Origin: an uncultured Pelagibacteraceae bacterium
GTDB lineage: Bacteria > Pseudomonadota > Alphaproteobacteria > Pelagibacterales > Pelagibacteraceae
Direction of reading: 5' to 3'
DNA: 41,627 bases
Assembly (NCBI GenBank): GCA_902536975.1
Contig: CACAZG010000004.1
Span: 1 to 41,627, forward strand
A model generated the notes under the pieces. The model was not told the origin of the DNA. It saw only the letters and a list, made by a program, of their open reading frames with translations, and ran no database searches. A program made the position numbers and the translations under genes. Within the stretch, counting starts at the first letter, position 1, and each line of letters starts with the position of its first letter. Below are positions 17,740-28,871 of the stretch, in pieces.

Positions 17740-18141
17740 ATGTTAAAAATGCGTTTATCAATGGGAGGTACTAAGAAGAGACCCGTATATAAAATAGTAG
17801 TTGCTGATAGCAGGTTTCCAAGGGATGGAAGATTTATTGAAAAATTAGGTTTTTTTAATCCTCTAATTCCTAAAGAAAAAAAAGAGAGAATGGGTTTAGA
17901 TGTTGAAAGAGTTAAGTATTGGTTAGGTCAAGGTGCTCAACCAACTACTAGAGTTGCAAGATTGTTGGGAGAAAATGAAATAATGCCAATGCCAGCAAAA
18001 GGCAATAATCCTCAAAAAGCGATTCCAAAAAAAGATAGGAAGAAAACCGAAGAGGGTGGTGAAGCTAAAGCAGAAGCTCCAAAAGAAGAAGCTAAAGCAG
18101 AAGCTCCAAAAGCAGAAGCTCCAAAAGAAGAGGCTAAATAA
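17740..18141 (+). CDS. rpsP: 30S ribosomal protein S16 with low-complexity A/E/K/P C-terminal tail
   Basis: [50 protein letters not shown] repeats at the C-terminus. Confidence 0.95.
   Translation: MLKMRLSMGGTKKRPVYKIVVADSRFPRDGRFIEKLGFFNPLIPKEKKERMGLDVERVKYWLGQGAQPTTRVARLLGENEIMPMPAKGNNPQKAIPKKDRKKTEEGGEAKAEAPKEEAKAEAPKAEAPKEEAK
18061..18138 (+). repeat. Imperfect 27-nt repeat region inside rpsP, same unit as in rplS
   Basis: One perfect copy at 18073-18099 flanked by partial/shortened copies. Confidence 0.9.
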
Positions 18142-18146
18142 AATAA

Positions 18147-18830
18147 ATGTTTTTATCCAGAGTATTTACTTTGTATCCAGATTATTTTCCTGGTTATCTA
18201 GATAAAGGTCTTTTTGGTAAGTCTAAGGGAAAAGAATGGAATTTAGAAATTATAAATATAAGAGACTATGCTTTGGACAAACATAAAACTGTTGATGACA
18301 CTCCATATGGCGGTGGAAATGGAATGATAATGAAAGCAGATGTTTTGGCAAGCTCATTAGATGCGAATGTTAAAAGTGGAGAAAAAACCATTTATTTGAG
18401 TCCTAGAGGGAAAGTATTTAACTCAAAACTTGCAAGACAACTTTCTAATGAAAATTCAATAAATTTAATTTGTGGTCACTTCGAAGGTGTAGATGAAAGG
18501 ATACTAGAAAGCAGAAATATTGAGGAAATTAGTATTGGTGATTTTATATTGTCTGGAGGTGAAGTTGCTGCTTTTGTCGTGATTGACTCTATCCTTAGAT
18601 TTATTCCAGGAATTTTAGGTAATCTAAATTCATCAAGAGATGAAAGTTTTGAAAATGGTCTTCTAGAGTATCCCCAATTTACAAAACCCCAAATTTGGGA
18701 GGAAAAAAAGGTCCCAAATGTACTAATTTCAGGCGATCACGCCAAAATTAAAGACTGGCGTTTATCTCAATCTGAGGCTATAACACGCGACCGAAGACCA
18801 GATTTATGGCAAAAATATAAGAAAAATTGA
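18147..18830 (+). CDS. trmD: tRNA (guanine-N1)-methyltransferase
   Basis: [62 protein letters not shown]. Confidence 0.95.
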   Translation: MFLSRVFTLYPDYFPGYLDKGLFGKSKGKEWNLEIINIRDYALDKHKTVDDTPYGGGNGMIMKADVLASSLDANVKSGEKTIYLSPRGKVFNSKLARQLSNENSINLICGHFEGVDERILESRNIEEISIGDFILSGGEVAAFVVIDSILRFIPGILGNLNSSRDESFENGLLEYPQFTKPQIWEEKKVPNVLISGDHAKIKDWRLSQSEAITRDRRPDLWQKYKKN

Positions 18831-18831
18831 A

Positions 18832-19443
18832 ATGAAAAATATAGAAGAAATTAACAGATCAAATTTAAACAAAATCATTGCAGAGAGAAAACATCCTGAC
18901 TTTTTTCCAGGGGATATAGTTAAAGTTGGGGTAAGAATAACCGAGGGTAAAAGAGACAGAATTCAATATTTTGAAGGTGTTTGTATTGCAAAAAAAAGTA
19001 GAGATATAAACTCTTCATTTACAGTTAGAAAAATTTCATTTGGAGAAGGAGTGGAGAGGACTTTTGCATTGTACAGTCCAATTGTTGATACAATTAAAGT
19101 TGTTAGATCAGGTAAAGTAAGAAGAGCAAAACTATACTACTTAAGAGATAGAACAGGTAAATCTGCAAGAATAGCTGAAAAAATTAAGAAAACAATTGGT
19201 ATTGATTTAGAAACTAAAATTAATGAAGTCACTGAAGAGAATGTAATGCCTTCTACTGAGCCTCAAACCGAAGCTCCAAAAGAAGAAGCTAAAGCAGAAG
19301 CTCCAAAAGAAGAAGCTAAAGCAGAAGCTCCAAAAGAAGAAGCTAAAGCAGAAGCTCCAAAAGAAGAAGCTAAAGCAGAAGCTCCAAAAGTAGAGCCTGC
19401 TAAAAAAGAAGAAACGAAAGATAATCAAGATCAGAAAAAATAA
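18832..19443 (+). CDS. rplS: 50S ribosomal protein L19 with repetitive A/E/K/P C-terminal extension
   Basis: [46 protein letters not shown]...[13 protein letters not shown]...[19 protein letters not shown]. Confidence 0.95.
   Translation: MKNIEEINRSNLNKIIAERKHPDFFPGDIVKVGVRITEGKRDRIQYFEGVCIAKKSRDINSSFTVRKISFGEGVERTFALYSPIVDTIKVVRSGKVRRAKLYYLRDRTGKSARIAEKIKKTIGIDLETKINEVTEENVMPSTEPQTEAPKEEAKAEAPKEEAKAEAPKEEAKAEAPKEEAKAEAPKVEPAKKEETKDNQDQKK
19270..19390 (+). repeat. 27-nt tandem repeat GAAGCTCCAAAAGAAGAAGCTAAAGCA, four perfect copies plus a partial, inside rplS
   Basis: Copies at 19270-19296, 19297-19323, 19324-19350, 19351-19377, then a degenerate partial copy. Same unit occurs in rpsP at 18073-18099. 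Confidence 0.95.
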
Positions 19444-19454
19444 TTTTTTTCTAA

Positions 19455-20858
19455 ATGTCTCTTACAACTTACGATAAAATTTGGAATGATCACCTTGTTG
19501 ATGAACAACCAGATGGAACATCTTTATTATTTGTAGATAGACATTTAATTCATGAGGTGACCAGTCCTCAGGCATTTGAGGGATTAAGAAATTCTAACAG
19601 AAAAGTCAGACATCCAAAATTAACACTTGCTGTTGCAGATCACAATGTTCCTACTACTGACAGATCGAAGGGAATTGCTGATGAAGATTCAAGAATTCAA
19701 GTTGAAACTTTGAATAAGAATTGTAAAGAATTTGGAGTAGAGTTATTCGGAATGGATGACAAACGACAAGGTATTGTTCATATCATTGGGCCTGAGCAAG
19801 GATTTACACAACCTGGTAATATTATTGTTTGCGGTGATAGTCATACTGCAACACATGGTGCATTTGGAGCTTTAGCATTTGGAATTGGAACGTCTGAAGT
19901 AGAACATGTTTTAGCAACACAAACTTTAGTTCAAAAGAAATCAAAAAATTTTAGGATAAGTGTTAATGGGTCGTTACCTATTGGGGTAACATCAAAAGAT
20001 GTAATTTTACAAATCATTGGAAAAATAGGTACTGCAGGAGGTACAGGTTACGTAATTGAGTATGCTGGAAATCTTATTTCTGATCTAAGTGTTGAGCAGA
20101 GAATGACAATTTGCAATATGACTATTGAAGGTGGTGCTAGAGCAGGACTTATACAACCAGATGAGAAAATATTTAAGTATTTAAAAGGAAAACCAATGTC
20201 ACCAAAGGGAGAAAACTGGGATAAAGCCTTAGAATATTGGCACACATTAAAGTCTGATAAAGATGCAAACTTTGACAAAGAGTTAACATTAGATGGTTCA
20301 CAAATAAAACCAATGGTAACTTGGGGAACATCTCCACAAGATGTGGTGGAAATAGATGGTAAAGTTCCGAGTCCAGAAAACGAAACTGATCCAGATAGAA
20401 AAAATTCAATTAACAGATCATTAAATTATATGGGTTTAAAACCAAATACAAAAATCCAAGATATTAAGATAGATAAAGTTTTTATTGGAAGCTGCACTAA
20501 TGGAAGAATAGAAGATATCAGAGAAGCAGCTAAAATTCTTAAAGATAAAAAAATTGCCAATCATGTGCATGCAATGATCGTTCCTGGATCTGGATTAGTT
20601 AAGGAGCAAGCTGAACAAGAGGGTTTAGACAAAATATTTTTACAATCAGGCTTTGAATGGAGAGAACCAGGCTGTTCAATGTGTTTAGCTATGAATGCAG
20701 ACAAACTTAAGCCAGAGGAAAGATGTGCGTCAACATCAAACAGAAATTTTGAGGGAAGACAAGGAAGAGGCGGGAGAACACATTTAGTTAGCCCTGCAAT
20801 GGCTGCAGCAGCTGCAATATCTGGGAATTTAGATGATGTTAGAAAGTACCAAAATTAA
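19455..20858 (+). CDS. leuC: 3-isopropylmalate dehydratase large subunit
   Basis: Aconitase-family motifs: [89 protein letters not shown]. Confidence 0.97.
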   Translation: MSLTTYDKIWNDHLVDEQPDGTSLLFVDRHLIHEVTSPQAFEGLRNSNRKVRHPKLTLAVADHNVPTTDRSKGIADEDSRIQVETLNKNCKEFGVELFGMDDKRQGIVHIIGPEQGFTQPGNIIVCGDSHTATHGAFGALAFGIGTSEVEHVLATQTLVQKKSKNFRISVNGSLPIGVTSKDVILQIIGKIGTAGGTGYVIEYAGNLISDLSVEQRMTICNMTIEGGARAGLIQPDEKIFKYLKGKPMSPKGENWDKALEYWHTLKSDKDANFDKELTLDGSQIKPMVTWGTSPQDVVEIDGKVPSPENETDPDRKNSINRSLNYMGLKPNTKIQDIKIDKVFIGSCTNGRIEDIREAAKILKDKKIANHVHAMIVPGSGLVKEQAEQEGLDKIFLQSGFEWREPGCSMCLAMNADKLKPEERCASTSNRNFEGRQGRGGRTHLVSPAMAAAAAISGNLDDVRKYQN

Positions 20859-21464
20859 ATGAAAAAATTTAGTTCAATCAAAAGTATTCCTGCTTATCTT
20901 CCTATCGTAAACATAGATACAGATATGATAATTCCCAAACAGTTTTTAAAAACTATTAAAAGAACAGGATTAGGAAAAAACTTATTCTTTGAAATGAGAT
21001 ATGACCAAAGTGGTAAAGAAATTAATGATTTTATTTTAAATAATAGTCCTTACGATAATTCAAAAATTTTAATAGCAGGAAAAAATTTTGGATGCGGATC
21101 TTCAAGAGAACACGCACCTTGGGCTTTGTTAGATTTTGGAATTACTTGTGTGATAAGTTCTAGTTATGCAGACATATTTTACAATAACTGTTTTAAAAAT
21201 GGCATCTTGCCGATTACAATTTCAGAAGACCAAATTAAAGAGATCTCGGAATATTCAAAAAGAAAAGAGGAAATTTCTGTAAATTTGCCTGCACAAACAA
21301 TAAATTTTGGAAATAAAGAAATCAAATTTGAAATAGATCAATTTAAGAAAAAATGTTTGATAGAAGGACTTGATGATATTGCATTATCATTAGAAAAGTC
21401 AGACAAAATAATTTCCTATGAAAATAAAATAAAAACATCAAAGCCTTGGATTTTTAGTGATTAA
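20859..21464 (+). CDS. leuD: 3-isopropylmalate dehydratase small subunit
   Basis: [46 protein letters not shown]. Confidence 0.96.
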   Translation: MKKFSSIKSIPAYLPIVNIDTDMIIPKQFLKTIKRTGLGKNLFFEMRYDQSGKEINDFILNNSPYDNSKILIAGKNFGCGSSREHAPWALLDFGITCVISSSYADIFYNNCFKNGILPITISEDQIKEISEYSKRKEEISVNLPAQTINFGNKEIKFEIDQFKKKCLIEGLDDIALSLEKSDKIISYENKIKTSKPWIFSD

Positions 21465-22563
21465 AATTAAGAAGAGAAAAATACTACTATTGCCTGGTGA
21501 TGGTATTGGTCCGGAAGTAATGGCCGAGGTTGAAAAAATAATTAAATGGTTCAACTCAAAAAAATCTTTAGATTTTGAAATAGACAAAGACCTAGTTGGT
21601 GGAGCTGCTTATGATAAGCATGGTTCACCAATAACTGACGAGGCTTTTTATAAGGCACAAGAAAGTGCAGCAGTTATTTTAGGTGCAGTAGGTGGACCGA
21701 AGTGGGATAATCTTGACTTTTCTAAAAAACCAGAGAGAGCACTTTTAAAATTAAGAAAAGAATTAAAGTTATTTGCAAATCTTAGACCTGCAATATGTTT
21801 TAAACAACTTGTTGATGCATCAAGTTTAAAACCCGAGCTTGTTTCAGATTTAGACTTACTTTTCGTAAGAGAATTAACTGGAGGAATTTATTTTGGTGAA
21901 CCGAGAGGAATTAAGCCTATAGATAATGGAGAAAGAAAAGGAATAAATACACATGTTTACACCTCAAGTGAAATTCAGAGAGTAGCTAGAGTTGCATTTG
22001 ATCTAGCAAGAAAAAGAAATAATAAAGTTACTTCTTGTGAAAAATCAAATGTAATGGAAGCTGGCCAATTATGGAAAGAAGAAGTTCAATCAATTCATGA
22101 AAAAGAATATAGCGATGTTGAATTGAATCATATGCTTGCTGACAATTGTGCAATGCAATTAGTAAGAAATCCAAAACAATTTGACGTGATTGTTACCGAT
22201 AACCTTTTTGGTGATATGTTATCTGATGAAGCAGCAATGCTTACTGGTTCTCTAGGACTTTTACCTTCAGCTTCTTTAGGAGCAAAAGATAAAAATGGTA
22301 ATATGCGATCACTATATGAGCCAGTTCATGGATCTGCACCAGACATAGCTGGACAAGGTATAGCGAACCCAATTGCTACAATTTTAAGCTTTGCTATGGC
22401 TTTGAGATATTCTTTAGACCTTGATAAAGAAGCAGATAGTTTGGAAAAAGCTGTTCAAGATGTTCTAGACGAAGGTCTTAGAACTAAAGATATTATTTCC
22501 AAAGGAATGAAAGAGGTATCTACATCAGTAATGGGTGATGCGATAATTTCAAAATTGCAATAA
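21457..22563 (+). CDS. leuB: 3-isopropylmalate dehydrogenase
   Basis: [87 protein letters not shown] start overlaps leuD end. Confidence 0.96.
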   Translation: MIKIKKRKILLLPGDGIGPEVMAEVEKIIKWFNSKKSLDFEIDKDLVGGAAYDKHGSPITDEAFYKAQESAAVILGAVGGPKWDNLDFSKKPERALLKLRKELKLFANLRPAICFKQLVDASSLKPELVSDLDLLFVRELTGGIYFGEPRGIKPIDNGERKGINTHVYTSSEIQRVARVAFDLARKRNNKVTSCEKSNVMEAGQLWKEEVQSIHEKEYSDVELNHMLADNCAMQLVRNPKQFDVIVTDNLFGDMLSDEAAMLTGSLGLLPSASLGAKDKNGNMRSLYEPVHGSAPDIAGQGIANPIATILSFAMALRYSLDLDKEADSLEKAVQDVLDEGLRTKDIISKGMKEVSTSVMGDAIISKLQ

Positions 22564-22589
22564 TTTAACATTTATTCTAAAGTATACTT

Positions 22590-24353
22590 ATGCCAACTTA
22601 TAATGCACCAGTAGAAGATATGATGTTTCTCTTTGATAAATTGAGAAACAATAAAAAATATAATGAGATTGAAAAATACAAAGAAGTTAACTCAGAATTA
22701 GTAAAAGATATTTTGGATGAAGCAGCTAAAATAACTCAAAACTTAATTTTACCTCTTGCAAAAAGTGGAGATGAAACACCTGCAGTTCTTGAAAATGGGG
22801 TTGTAAGAACACCCCCTGGATACAAAGAGGCTTACCAAAAATTTATAGAAGATGGATGGATTTCTTTATCTTGTGATCCAAAATACGGTGGACAAGGAAT
22901 GCCAAAAACAGTCAGTACATTTTTTGATGAAATGCTTTCATCAGCAAGCTTGTCATTTAAACTTTATAGCGAGCTAACAATTGGGGCATATAATTGTTTA
23001 CTAAGACATGCAGATGAAGAAATAAAGAATACTTATTTACCTAAAATGGTAGAGGGGAAATGGAGTGGTACAATGTGTCTTACAGAACCAGTATGTGGAA
23101 CAGATTTAGGTTTGTTAAAAACTAAAGCTGTAGATCAAAAAGATGGAACATACAAGATAAGTGGACAAAAAATTTTCATAACCTCAGGTGACCAAGATTT
23201 AACAGAAAATATTATTCATTTGGTGTTAGCTCGATCAACAGACTCTCCGGCAGGGACTAAAGGAATTAGTTTATTTTTAGTTCCCAAATTCGTTTTAAAT
23301 AAAGATGGTACTGTTGGACCAAGAAATGGTGTTTCAACAGGCTCTATTGAAAATAAAATGGGAATTAAAGGATCTGCAACATGTGTTTTAAATTTTGATG
23401 ATGCTGTTGGATACATGATTGGACCTAAAAATAAAGGTCTAAACTCTATGTTTACAATGATGAATTTAGAACGAATAATTGTTGGGATTCAGGGACTTGG
23501 AATTTCAGAAATTGCATACCAAAATTCTCTTACTTATGCCAAAGAAAGAAAACAGGGGAAGGCATTTAATTCTAAATCAAACAATGGGGCAGATTTTATT
23601 ATTGACCATGTTGATATAAGAAGATCACTTTTAAGCATGAAATCTATGATAGAAGGACAAAGAGCCTTGAGTTTCTGGCTATCTCAGCAAATTGAAGTAA
23701 GTTTGAATCATTCTGATGAAAAAATAAAACAAGAGGCTTCAGATCTCGTTTCATTAATGACACCAGTTGTTAAATCACTTTTCACAGACAATGCAATGGA
23801 GATAACCAGTGAAGCAATGCAAATTCATGGAGGGTATGGATTTACAAAAGATCAAGGTATTGAACAATTCTATCGAGATAATAGGATTACACCTATTTAT
23901 GAGGGAACAAATTCAGTTCAGGCGGCTGACTTAGTTTTTAGAAAGCTAATTAATAAAAATGGTGATGTTATTGAAAATTATTTAAACCTAGTTAAAGACG
24001 AGATTAACATCACAGACAAAAAAGCAGAGCCATTTATAAAACAACTTAATTATCATTTAGATATTTTATCCAAATTTACTGATTGGATGAAAGAAAAAAT
24101 CAAAAATTCTCCAGAGGATGCTAGTGGAGCATGTAATGATTATTTAAAAGTTTTAGGTTTAGTGGCTACAGGACATGCATGGTTGAAAGTGCTTGAAGTT
24201 TCTTTTAAGGAATATGACAGCAATAAAGACTTTTATGAGGACAAAATTCAAACCGCAAACTTTTTCTTCAATAGAGTACTTCCTAGAATAGAAAGTAGTT
24301 ATATTACTGCTACAACTGGAAGTAATTATATTATGAACTATAAATTTAATTAG
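22590..24353 (+). CDS. dmdC: Acyl-CoA dehydrogenase, probable 3-methylmercaptopropionyl-CoA dehydrogenase
   Basis: ACAD motifs (GTMCLTEPVCGTDLG, QIHGGYGFTKDQGIEQFYRDNRITPIYEGTNSVQAADLV); ~590 aa length and adjacency to dmdB and dmdA. Confidence 0.88.
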   Translation: MPTYNAPVEDMMFLFDKLRNNKKYNEIEKYKEVNSELVKDILDEAAKITQNLILPLAKSGDETPAVLENGVVRTPPGYKEAYQKFIEDGWISLSCDPKYGGQGMPKTVSTFFDEMLSSASLSFKLYSELTIGAYNCLLRHADEEIKNTYLPKMVEGKWSGTMCLTEPVCGTDLGLLKTKAVDQKDGTYKISGQKIFITSGDQDLTENIIHLVLARSTDSPAGTKGISLFLVPKFVLNKDGTVGPRNGVSTGSIENKMGIKGSATCVLNFDDAVGYMIGPKNKGLNSMFTMMNLERIIVGIQGLGISEIAYQNSLTYAKERKQGKAFNSKSNNGADFIIDHVDIRRSLLSMKSMIEGQRALSFWLSQQIEVSLNHSDEKIKQEASDLVSLMTPVVKSLFTDNAMEITSEAMQIHGGYGFTKDQGIEQFYRDNRITPIYEGTNSVQAADLVFRKLINKNGDVIENYLNLVKDEINITDKKAEPFIKQLNYHLDILSKFTDWMKEKIKNSPEDASGACNDYLKVLGLVATGHAWLKVLEVSFKEYDSNKDFYEDKIQTANFFFNRVLPRIESSYITATTGSNYIMNYKFN

Positions 24354-24354
24354 C

Positions 24355-25983
24355 ATGAACCATTATGAGACAAATTTGGATAAAAATGATGCTAATTATG
24401 TTCCATTAACGCCTTTATCGTTTTTAGAGAGGGCAAAAGACATTTACCCAAATTATGAGGCTGTAGTTTACGAGAGTAGAAAATATACTTGGAGCGAAGT
24501 TTATAAAAGATGTGTGAAGTTTGCCAGTGCACTAGATAAGATTGGTATTAAAACTGGTGACACAGTATCTGTTTTAGCGTTTAACACTCCAGAAATTTTT
24601 GAGGCACATTATTCTATTCCAATGGTTGGTGCAGTAATAAATGCAATTAATACAAGACTTGACTCTAAGACAATAAGCTACATCTTAAATCACAGTGAGG
24701 CAAAAGTATTAATAGTAGATAGACAATTTCACGATGTAATCAAAAAAGCTTTAGAAGACGTGAAGCAGGAAATTAAAATAATAGATATTGATGATAAAGA
24801 TGCTAATTTAAAAGATTCTAACGCAATAGGTTCTCTGGAATATGAAGATTTTCTAAATACAGGTGATGAGGATTATATTTGGAAATTACCCAAAGATGAG
24901 TGGCAGGCAATTGCTTTAGGATATACATCAGGAACCACAGGGAATCCAAAAGGAGTAGTTTATCATCATAGAGGATCATATTTAATGGCAACCGGAAGTG
25001 CTGTTGCATGGAACATGCCTAATAAATTAAACTTTTTATACACAGTTCCAATGTTTCATTGTAATGGATGGTGCTATCCTTGGACAATGTCAATGATTCA
25101 TGGAAGAGTAATATGTTTAAGAAACATTGATGTAAAAAAAATATTTGAGTTGATTGATAAATACGAAGTGACTCATTTTGGAGGTGCTCCTATTGTTTTA
25201 AATATGCTGGCTAACGCACCAAAAGATCAACAAAAAGAATTAAAAAGAAAAGTTTACGTGTTAACTGCAGGTGCTCCTCCTCCAAGTATAATTTTTGAAA
25301 AAATGAAAAAACTTGGATTTGAAGTAATGCATGTTTATGGTTTAACGGAAACTTATGGTCATATTTTACAATGCGCATGGAATGACGAGTGGGATGGATT
25401 AGATCAAGACAATCAAAATGAAATCAAGGCCAGACAAGGTGTAAGATATCCAAACACGGAGGGTGTTGTTGTCATGGACCCAGAAACTATGAAACCAATA
25501 CCTCATGACGGAAAAACTATGGGTGAAATAATGATTAGAGGTAATGTTGTAATGAAAGGTTATTTTAAAGATAAAGAGGCAACAGAAAAATCTATGGAAG
25601 GTGGATGGTTTCATTCTGGAGATTTAGCTGTAACGCATCCAAGTGGTTACATAAAAATTCAGGATAGGTCTAAAGATATTATTATATCTGGTGGAGAAAA
25701 TATTTCATCTATCGAAATCGAAAATACAATATCAAAACATCCTGCTGTATCTCTAGCAGCAGTGGTTGCAAAGCCTGATGAGAAATGGGGAGAAACTCCA
25801 TGTGCCTTTGTGGAGTTGATTGAAGGGAAATCTAGCACAGAGGAGGAAATTATTACTTTTTGTAGAGAAACTCTTGCTGGTTTTAAACTTCCAAAGAAAG
25901 TTGTATTTGCTCCATTGCCAAAGACATCAACGGGTAAAATTCAAAAGTTTGAATTAAGAAAACAAGCTAAAGAGCTTAGCTAA
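24355..25983 (+). CDS. dmdB: Acyl-CoA synthetase, probable 3-methylmercaptopropionate-CoA ligase
   Basis: GYTSGTTGNPKGVVYHHRGSYLMATGSAVAWNMP, MFHCNGWCYPWTM, HVYGLTETYGH, GWFHSGDLAVTHPSGYIKIQDRSKDIIISGGENISSIEIE, PKTSTGKIQKFELR; sits between dmdC and dmdA. Confidence 0.88.
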   Translation: MNHYETNLDKNDANYVPLTPLSFLERAKDIYPNYEAVVYESRKYTWSEVYKRCVKFASALDKIGIKTGDTVSVLAFNTPEIFEAHYSIPMVGAVINAINTRLDSKTISYILNHSEAKVLIVDRQFHDVIKKALEDVKQEIKIIDIDDKDANLKDSNAIGSLEYEDFLNTGDEDYIWKLPKDEWQAIALGYTSGTTGNPKGVVYHHRGSYLMATGSAVAWNMPNKLNFLYTVPMFHCNGWCYPWTMSMIHGRVICLRNIDVKKIFELIDKYEVTHFGGAPIVLNMLANAPKDQQKELKRKVYVLTAGAPPPSIIFEKMKKLGFEVMHVYGLTETYGHILQCAWNDEWDGLDQDNQNEIKARQGVRYPNTEGVVVMDPETMKPIPHDGKTMGEIMIRGNVVMKGYFKDKEATEKSMEGGWFHSGDLAVTHPSGYIKIQDRSKDIIISGGENISSIEIENTISKHPAVSLAAVVAKPDEKWGETPCAFVELIEGKSSTEEEIITFCRETLAGFKLPKKVVFAPLPKTSTGKIQKFELRKQAKELS

Positions 25984-26034
25984 TATAGTTTCTTTACAAA
26001 ATTGGAATAAGATGACAGTAATGCGGAAAAATAA

Positions 26035-27144
26035 ATGAAAAACTTTTTAATAGCAAAATCAAGAAGACTAAGGGGAACACCGTATACCTCTAGAATTGAG
26101 AAACAAGGTGTGACTGCTTACACCATTTATAATCATATGTTGTTGCCAGCAGCATTTGGTTCTGTAGAAGATGCTTATCATCACTTGAAAGAGCATGTTC
26201 AAATTTGGGATGTTGCTGCTGAAAGACAAGTTGAAATTTCTGGTAAAGATTCTGCAAAATTAGTTCAATTAATGACATGTAGAGATTTATCAAAATCTAA
26301 AGATGGAAGATGTTACTACTGCCCAATAATTGATGATAATGCCGGTTTAATAAATGACCCTGTAGTCTTAAGACTAAATGAAAATAGATGGTGGATTTCT
26401 CTAGCTGACTCAGATGTAATTCTATTTGCCAAAGGATTAGCGATTGGAAACAAATTTGATGTAAAAATTTCTGAACCTGATGTTGACATAATGGCAGTAC
26501 AAGGACCAAAATCATTCCAATTAATGGAAAAAGTTTTTGGAGAAAAAATTGTAAATTTAAAATTTTTTGGCTTTGATTATTTTGAATTTGGCGGAGATAA
26601 ACATCTTATTGCAAAATCTGGATGGTCTAAACAAGGTGGCTATGAAATTTATATGGAACACAACGAGTCAGGTTTAAAACTATACGATCACCTTTTTGAA
26701 ATTGGTAAAGAATTTAATATTAAACCAGGTGGGCCAAATTTAATTGAACGTATTGAGAGTGGTTTACTTTCACATGGTAATGACATGGACAATGGAGACA
26801 ATCCATATGAATGTGGATTTGATAAATATATTAATATTGACAGTGACGTAGATTTTTTAGGTAAAGAAAAATTAAAGAAAATAAAATCAGATGGAATAAA
26901 AAAAAAATTGATGGGAGTGAAAATTGATACTAAGGAAATAAATGTTACTGGTTCAATGGATTTAATTGATGAAAATAATCAAGTAATTGGAGAATTAAGA
27001 TCCGGATGTTATAATCCAACATTCGGCCAAGTTATTGGAATTGCAATGATAAATAAACCTCACTTTGAGGAGTCGAAATCCTTCAAAATCAACATAAATG
27101 GTACTCATTTTGATGGAAAAGTTTGTGATTTGCCTTTCATTTAG
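26035..27144 (+). CDS. dmdA: Dimethylsulfoniopropionate demethylase
   Basis: GcvT-fold protein: [70 protein letters not shown]-like region, [27 protein letters not shown]; operonic with dmdC/dmdB. Confidence 0.9.
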   Translation: MKNFLIAKSRRLRGTPYTSRIEKQGVTAYTIYNHMLLPAAFGSVEDAYHHLKEHVQIWDVAAERQVEISGKDSAKLVQLMTCRDLSKSKDGRCYYCPIIDDNAGLINDPVVLRLNENRWWISLADSDVILFAKGLAIGNKFDVKISEPDVDIMAVQGPKSFQLMEKVFGEKIVNLKFFGFDYFEFGGDKHLIAKSGWSKQGGYEIYMEHNESGLKLYDHLFEIGKEFNIKPGGPNLIERIESGLLSHGNDMDNGDNPYECGFDKYINIDSDVDFLGKEKLKKIKSDGIKKKLMGVKIDTKEINVTGSMDLIDENNQVIGELRSGCYNPTFGQVIGIAMINKPHFEESKSFKININGTHFDGKVCDLPFI

Positions 27145-27162
27145 TATAAAACTCTAAATATC

Positions 27163-28173
27163 ATGAATATAGCAATAGTTGGTGCAACTGGAAACGTAGG
27201 TCGAAAATTAATTGAAGTTTTGGAAAAAAAAAATTTTCCTGTAACCGAAGCTTATTTAGTTGCTTCCCCAAATAGTGCTGGAAAAAAAATACATTTTTTA
27301 AGGAAAGAACATACAGTAATAAACTTAGAGGAGTTTGATTTTTCAAAAGTAAAAATAGCATTTTTTGCGGCTGGATCAGCAATAGCTGAAAAATGGGCGC
27401 CAATAGCTGCTGAAAAAACAATCGTTATAGATAATTCAAAATTTTTTAGAAAAGATCCTGAAATACCTTTAATTGTACCTGAAGTAAATTCAAAGGAATT
27501 ACCAAAATTTAAAAATAAAAATATTATTGCAAATGCTAATTGTTCTGTAATTCCAATAGTTGTAGCTCTTAAACCTTTGCACGATTTATATAATGTTAAA
27601 AGAATAGTTGCTTCAACTTACCAGTCAGTATCAGGTGCAGGAAAAGCTGGCATGGATGAACTAATATCTCAAACAAAGGAAGTATTGGAAAACAAAAATG
27701 TTCAGTCTAAAAATTTTACTAAGCAGATAGCTTTCAATGCAATACCACATATCGATAGCTTTCTTGAAAACGGAAGTACAAAAGAGGAGCAAAAAAATCA
27801 CGATGAAGTGAAAAAAATTTTAGATAATAAAATTAATATTACATCTACTTGTGTAAGAATTCCTGTTCTCGTATCTCACTCTATAAGTGTGAATGTAGAA
27901 TTTAACAAGAAACATAACTTAGAAGAGGTAAAAACTGTTTTATCATCATCTCCAGGATGTAAAGTAGTTGATGAACATAAAGATGGTGGGTACATTACTC
28001 CAGTTGAAGCTGAAGATAAATTTGAGACATTCGTATCAAGAATTCGTGATGATTCTTCACAACCTAATTCAATTAATATGTGGATAGTATCAGATAATTT
28101 ATTAAAAGGTGCTGCACTTAATGCTGTTGAAATTGCTGAAGCTTTAATAGAAAAAGATTTTTATGGAAGATAA
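27163..28173 (+). CDS. asd: Aspartate-semialdehyde dehydrogenase
   Basis: IAIVGATGNVGRKLIEVLEKKNFP, FFAAGSAIAEKWAP, NANCSVIPIVVALKPLHD, YQSVSGAGKAGMDEL, CVRIPVLVSHSISVNVEF. Confidence 0.96.
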   Translation: MNIAIVGATGNVGRKLIEVLEKKNFPVTEAYLVASPNSAGKKIHFLRKEHTVINLEEFDFSKVKIAFFAAGSAIAEKWAPIAAEKTIVIDNSKFFRKDPEIPLIVPEVNSKELPKFKNKNIIANANCSVIPIVVALKPLHDLYNVKRIVASTYQSVSGAGKAGMDELISQTKEVLENKNVQSKNFTKQIAFNAIPHIDSFLENGSTKEEQKNHDEVKKILDNKINITSTCVRIPVLVSHSISVNVEFNKKHNLEEVKTVLSSSPGCKVVDEHKDGGYITPVEAEDKFETFVSRIRDDSSQPNSINMWIVSDNLLKGAALNAVEIAEALIEKDFYGR

Positions 28174-28546
28174 AAATCCAATATCACCACATATACAGAT
28201 TTATAACTGGCACATTTCCTCATTGGTTTCAATATCACATCGGATAACTGGTATAATAAATTTTTTTTCTATTACCTTAATAGGTTTATGGATAGCTTCA
28301 TTATTATTGGGTGAGGGTTATTATGAACACACAAGTTCTTTTTTGTCCTCTTTTTTCGGTAAATTTATTTGTATTGGAATAATCTGGTCTTTCACATTTC
28401 AAGTTCTAAGTGAGATAAGGCATTTGGTAATGGACTTAGGATACGGTTTTGAACCCAAAACTACAAAAATATCTGGATTGATTGTTTTGATTGGCTCTTT
28501 TCCTATATCAGCTTCAATTTACGCTTTCGGAAGGTTAATAATTTAA
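28163..28546 (+). CDS. sdhC: Succinate dehydrogenase cytochrome b556 subunit
   Basis: NPISPHIQIYNWHISSLVSISHRITGIINF motif and TM helices; followed by sdhDAB. Confidence 0.93.
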   Translation: MEDKNPISPHIQIYNWHISSLVSISHRITGIINFFSITLIGLWIASLLLGEGYYEHTSSFLSSFFGKFICIGIIWSFTFQVLSEIRHLVMDLGYGFEPKTTKISGLIVLIGSFPISASIYAFGRLII

Positions 28547-28869
28547 TGGGATCTGTAACTAAGAAATGGTTGTTTTTAAAAGTAAGTTCAGCAATTTTAA
28601 TACCTTTAATGATATGGTTTGCAATGAGTTTGGCTTCTATTTATGACAAAAGCTATTATGAGGTTCTAACATTTATATCTTCACAGCCATCCAAATTATT
28701 ATTTAGCATGTTTTTGATTTTTGCATATTTTTTCTCTGCACTAAGCATAAGCGAGGTTTTTGAAGATTATATTGAACACAAAAATATCAAAAATGCCGCA
28801 AATAAAACCTTAAATATCTTTGCTATAGTATTTCCATTATTAATAATTATCTTAGTATTTAATTTATAG
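28546..28869 (+). CDS. sdhD: Succinate dehydrogenase membrane anchor subunit
   Basis: Small 3-TM protein at the sdhD position ([31 protein letters not shown]). Confidence 0.88.
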   Translation: MGSVTKKWLFLKVSSAILIPLMIWFAMSLASIYDKSYYEVLTFISSQPSKLLFSMFLIFAYFFSALSISEVFEDYIEHKNIKNAANKTLNIFAIVFPLLIIILVFNL

Positions 28870-28871
28870 TT

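Noticed and set aside
19207-19428. Minus-strand ORF with FFFWSFCFS repeats
   Set aside because: It is the antisense reading of the rplS tandem repeat; periodicity comes from the coding repeat on the plus strand.
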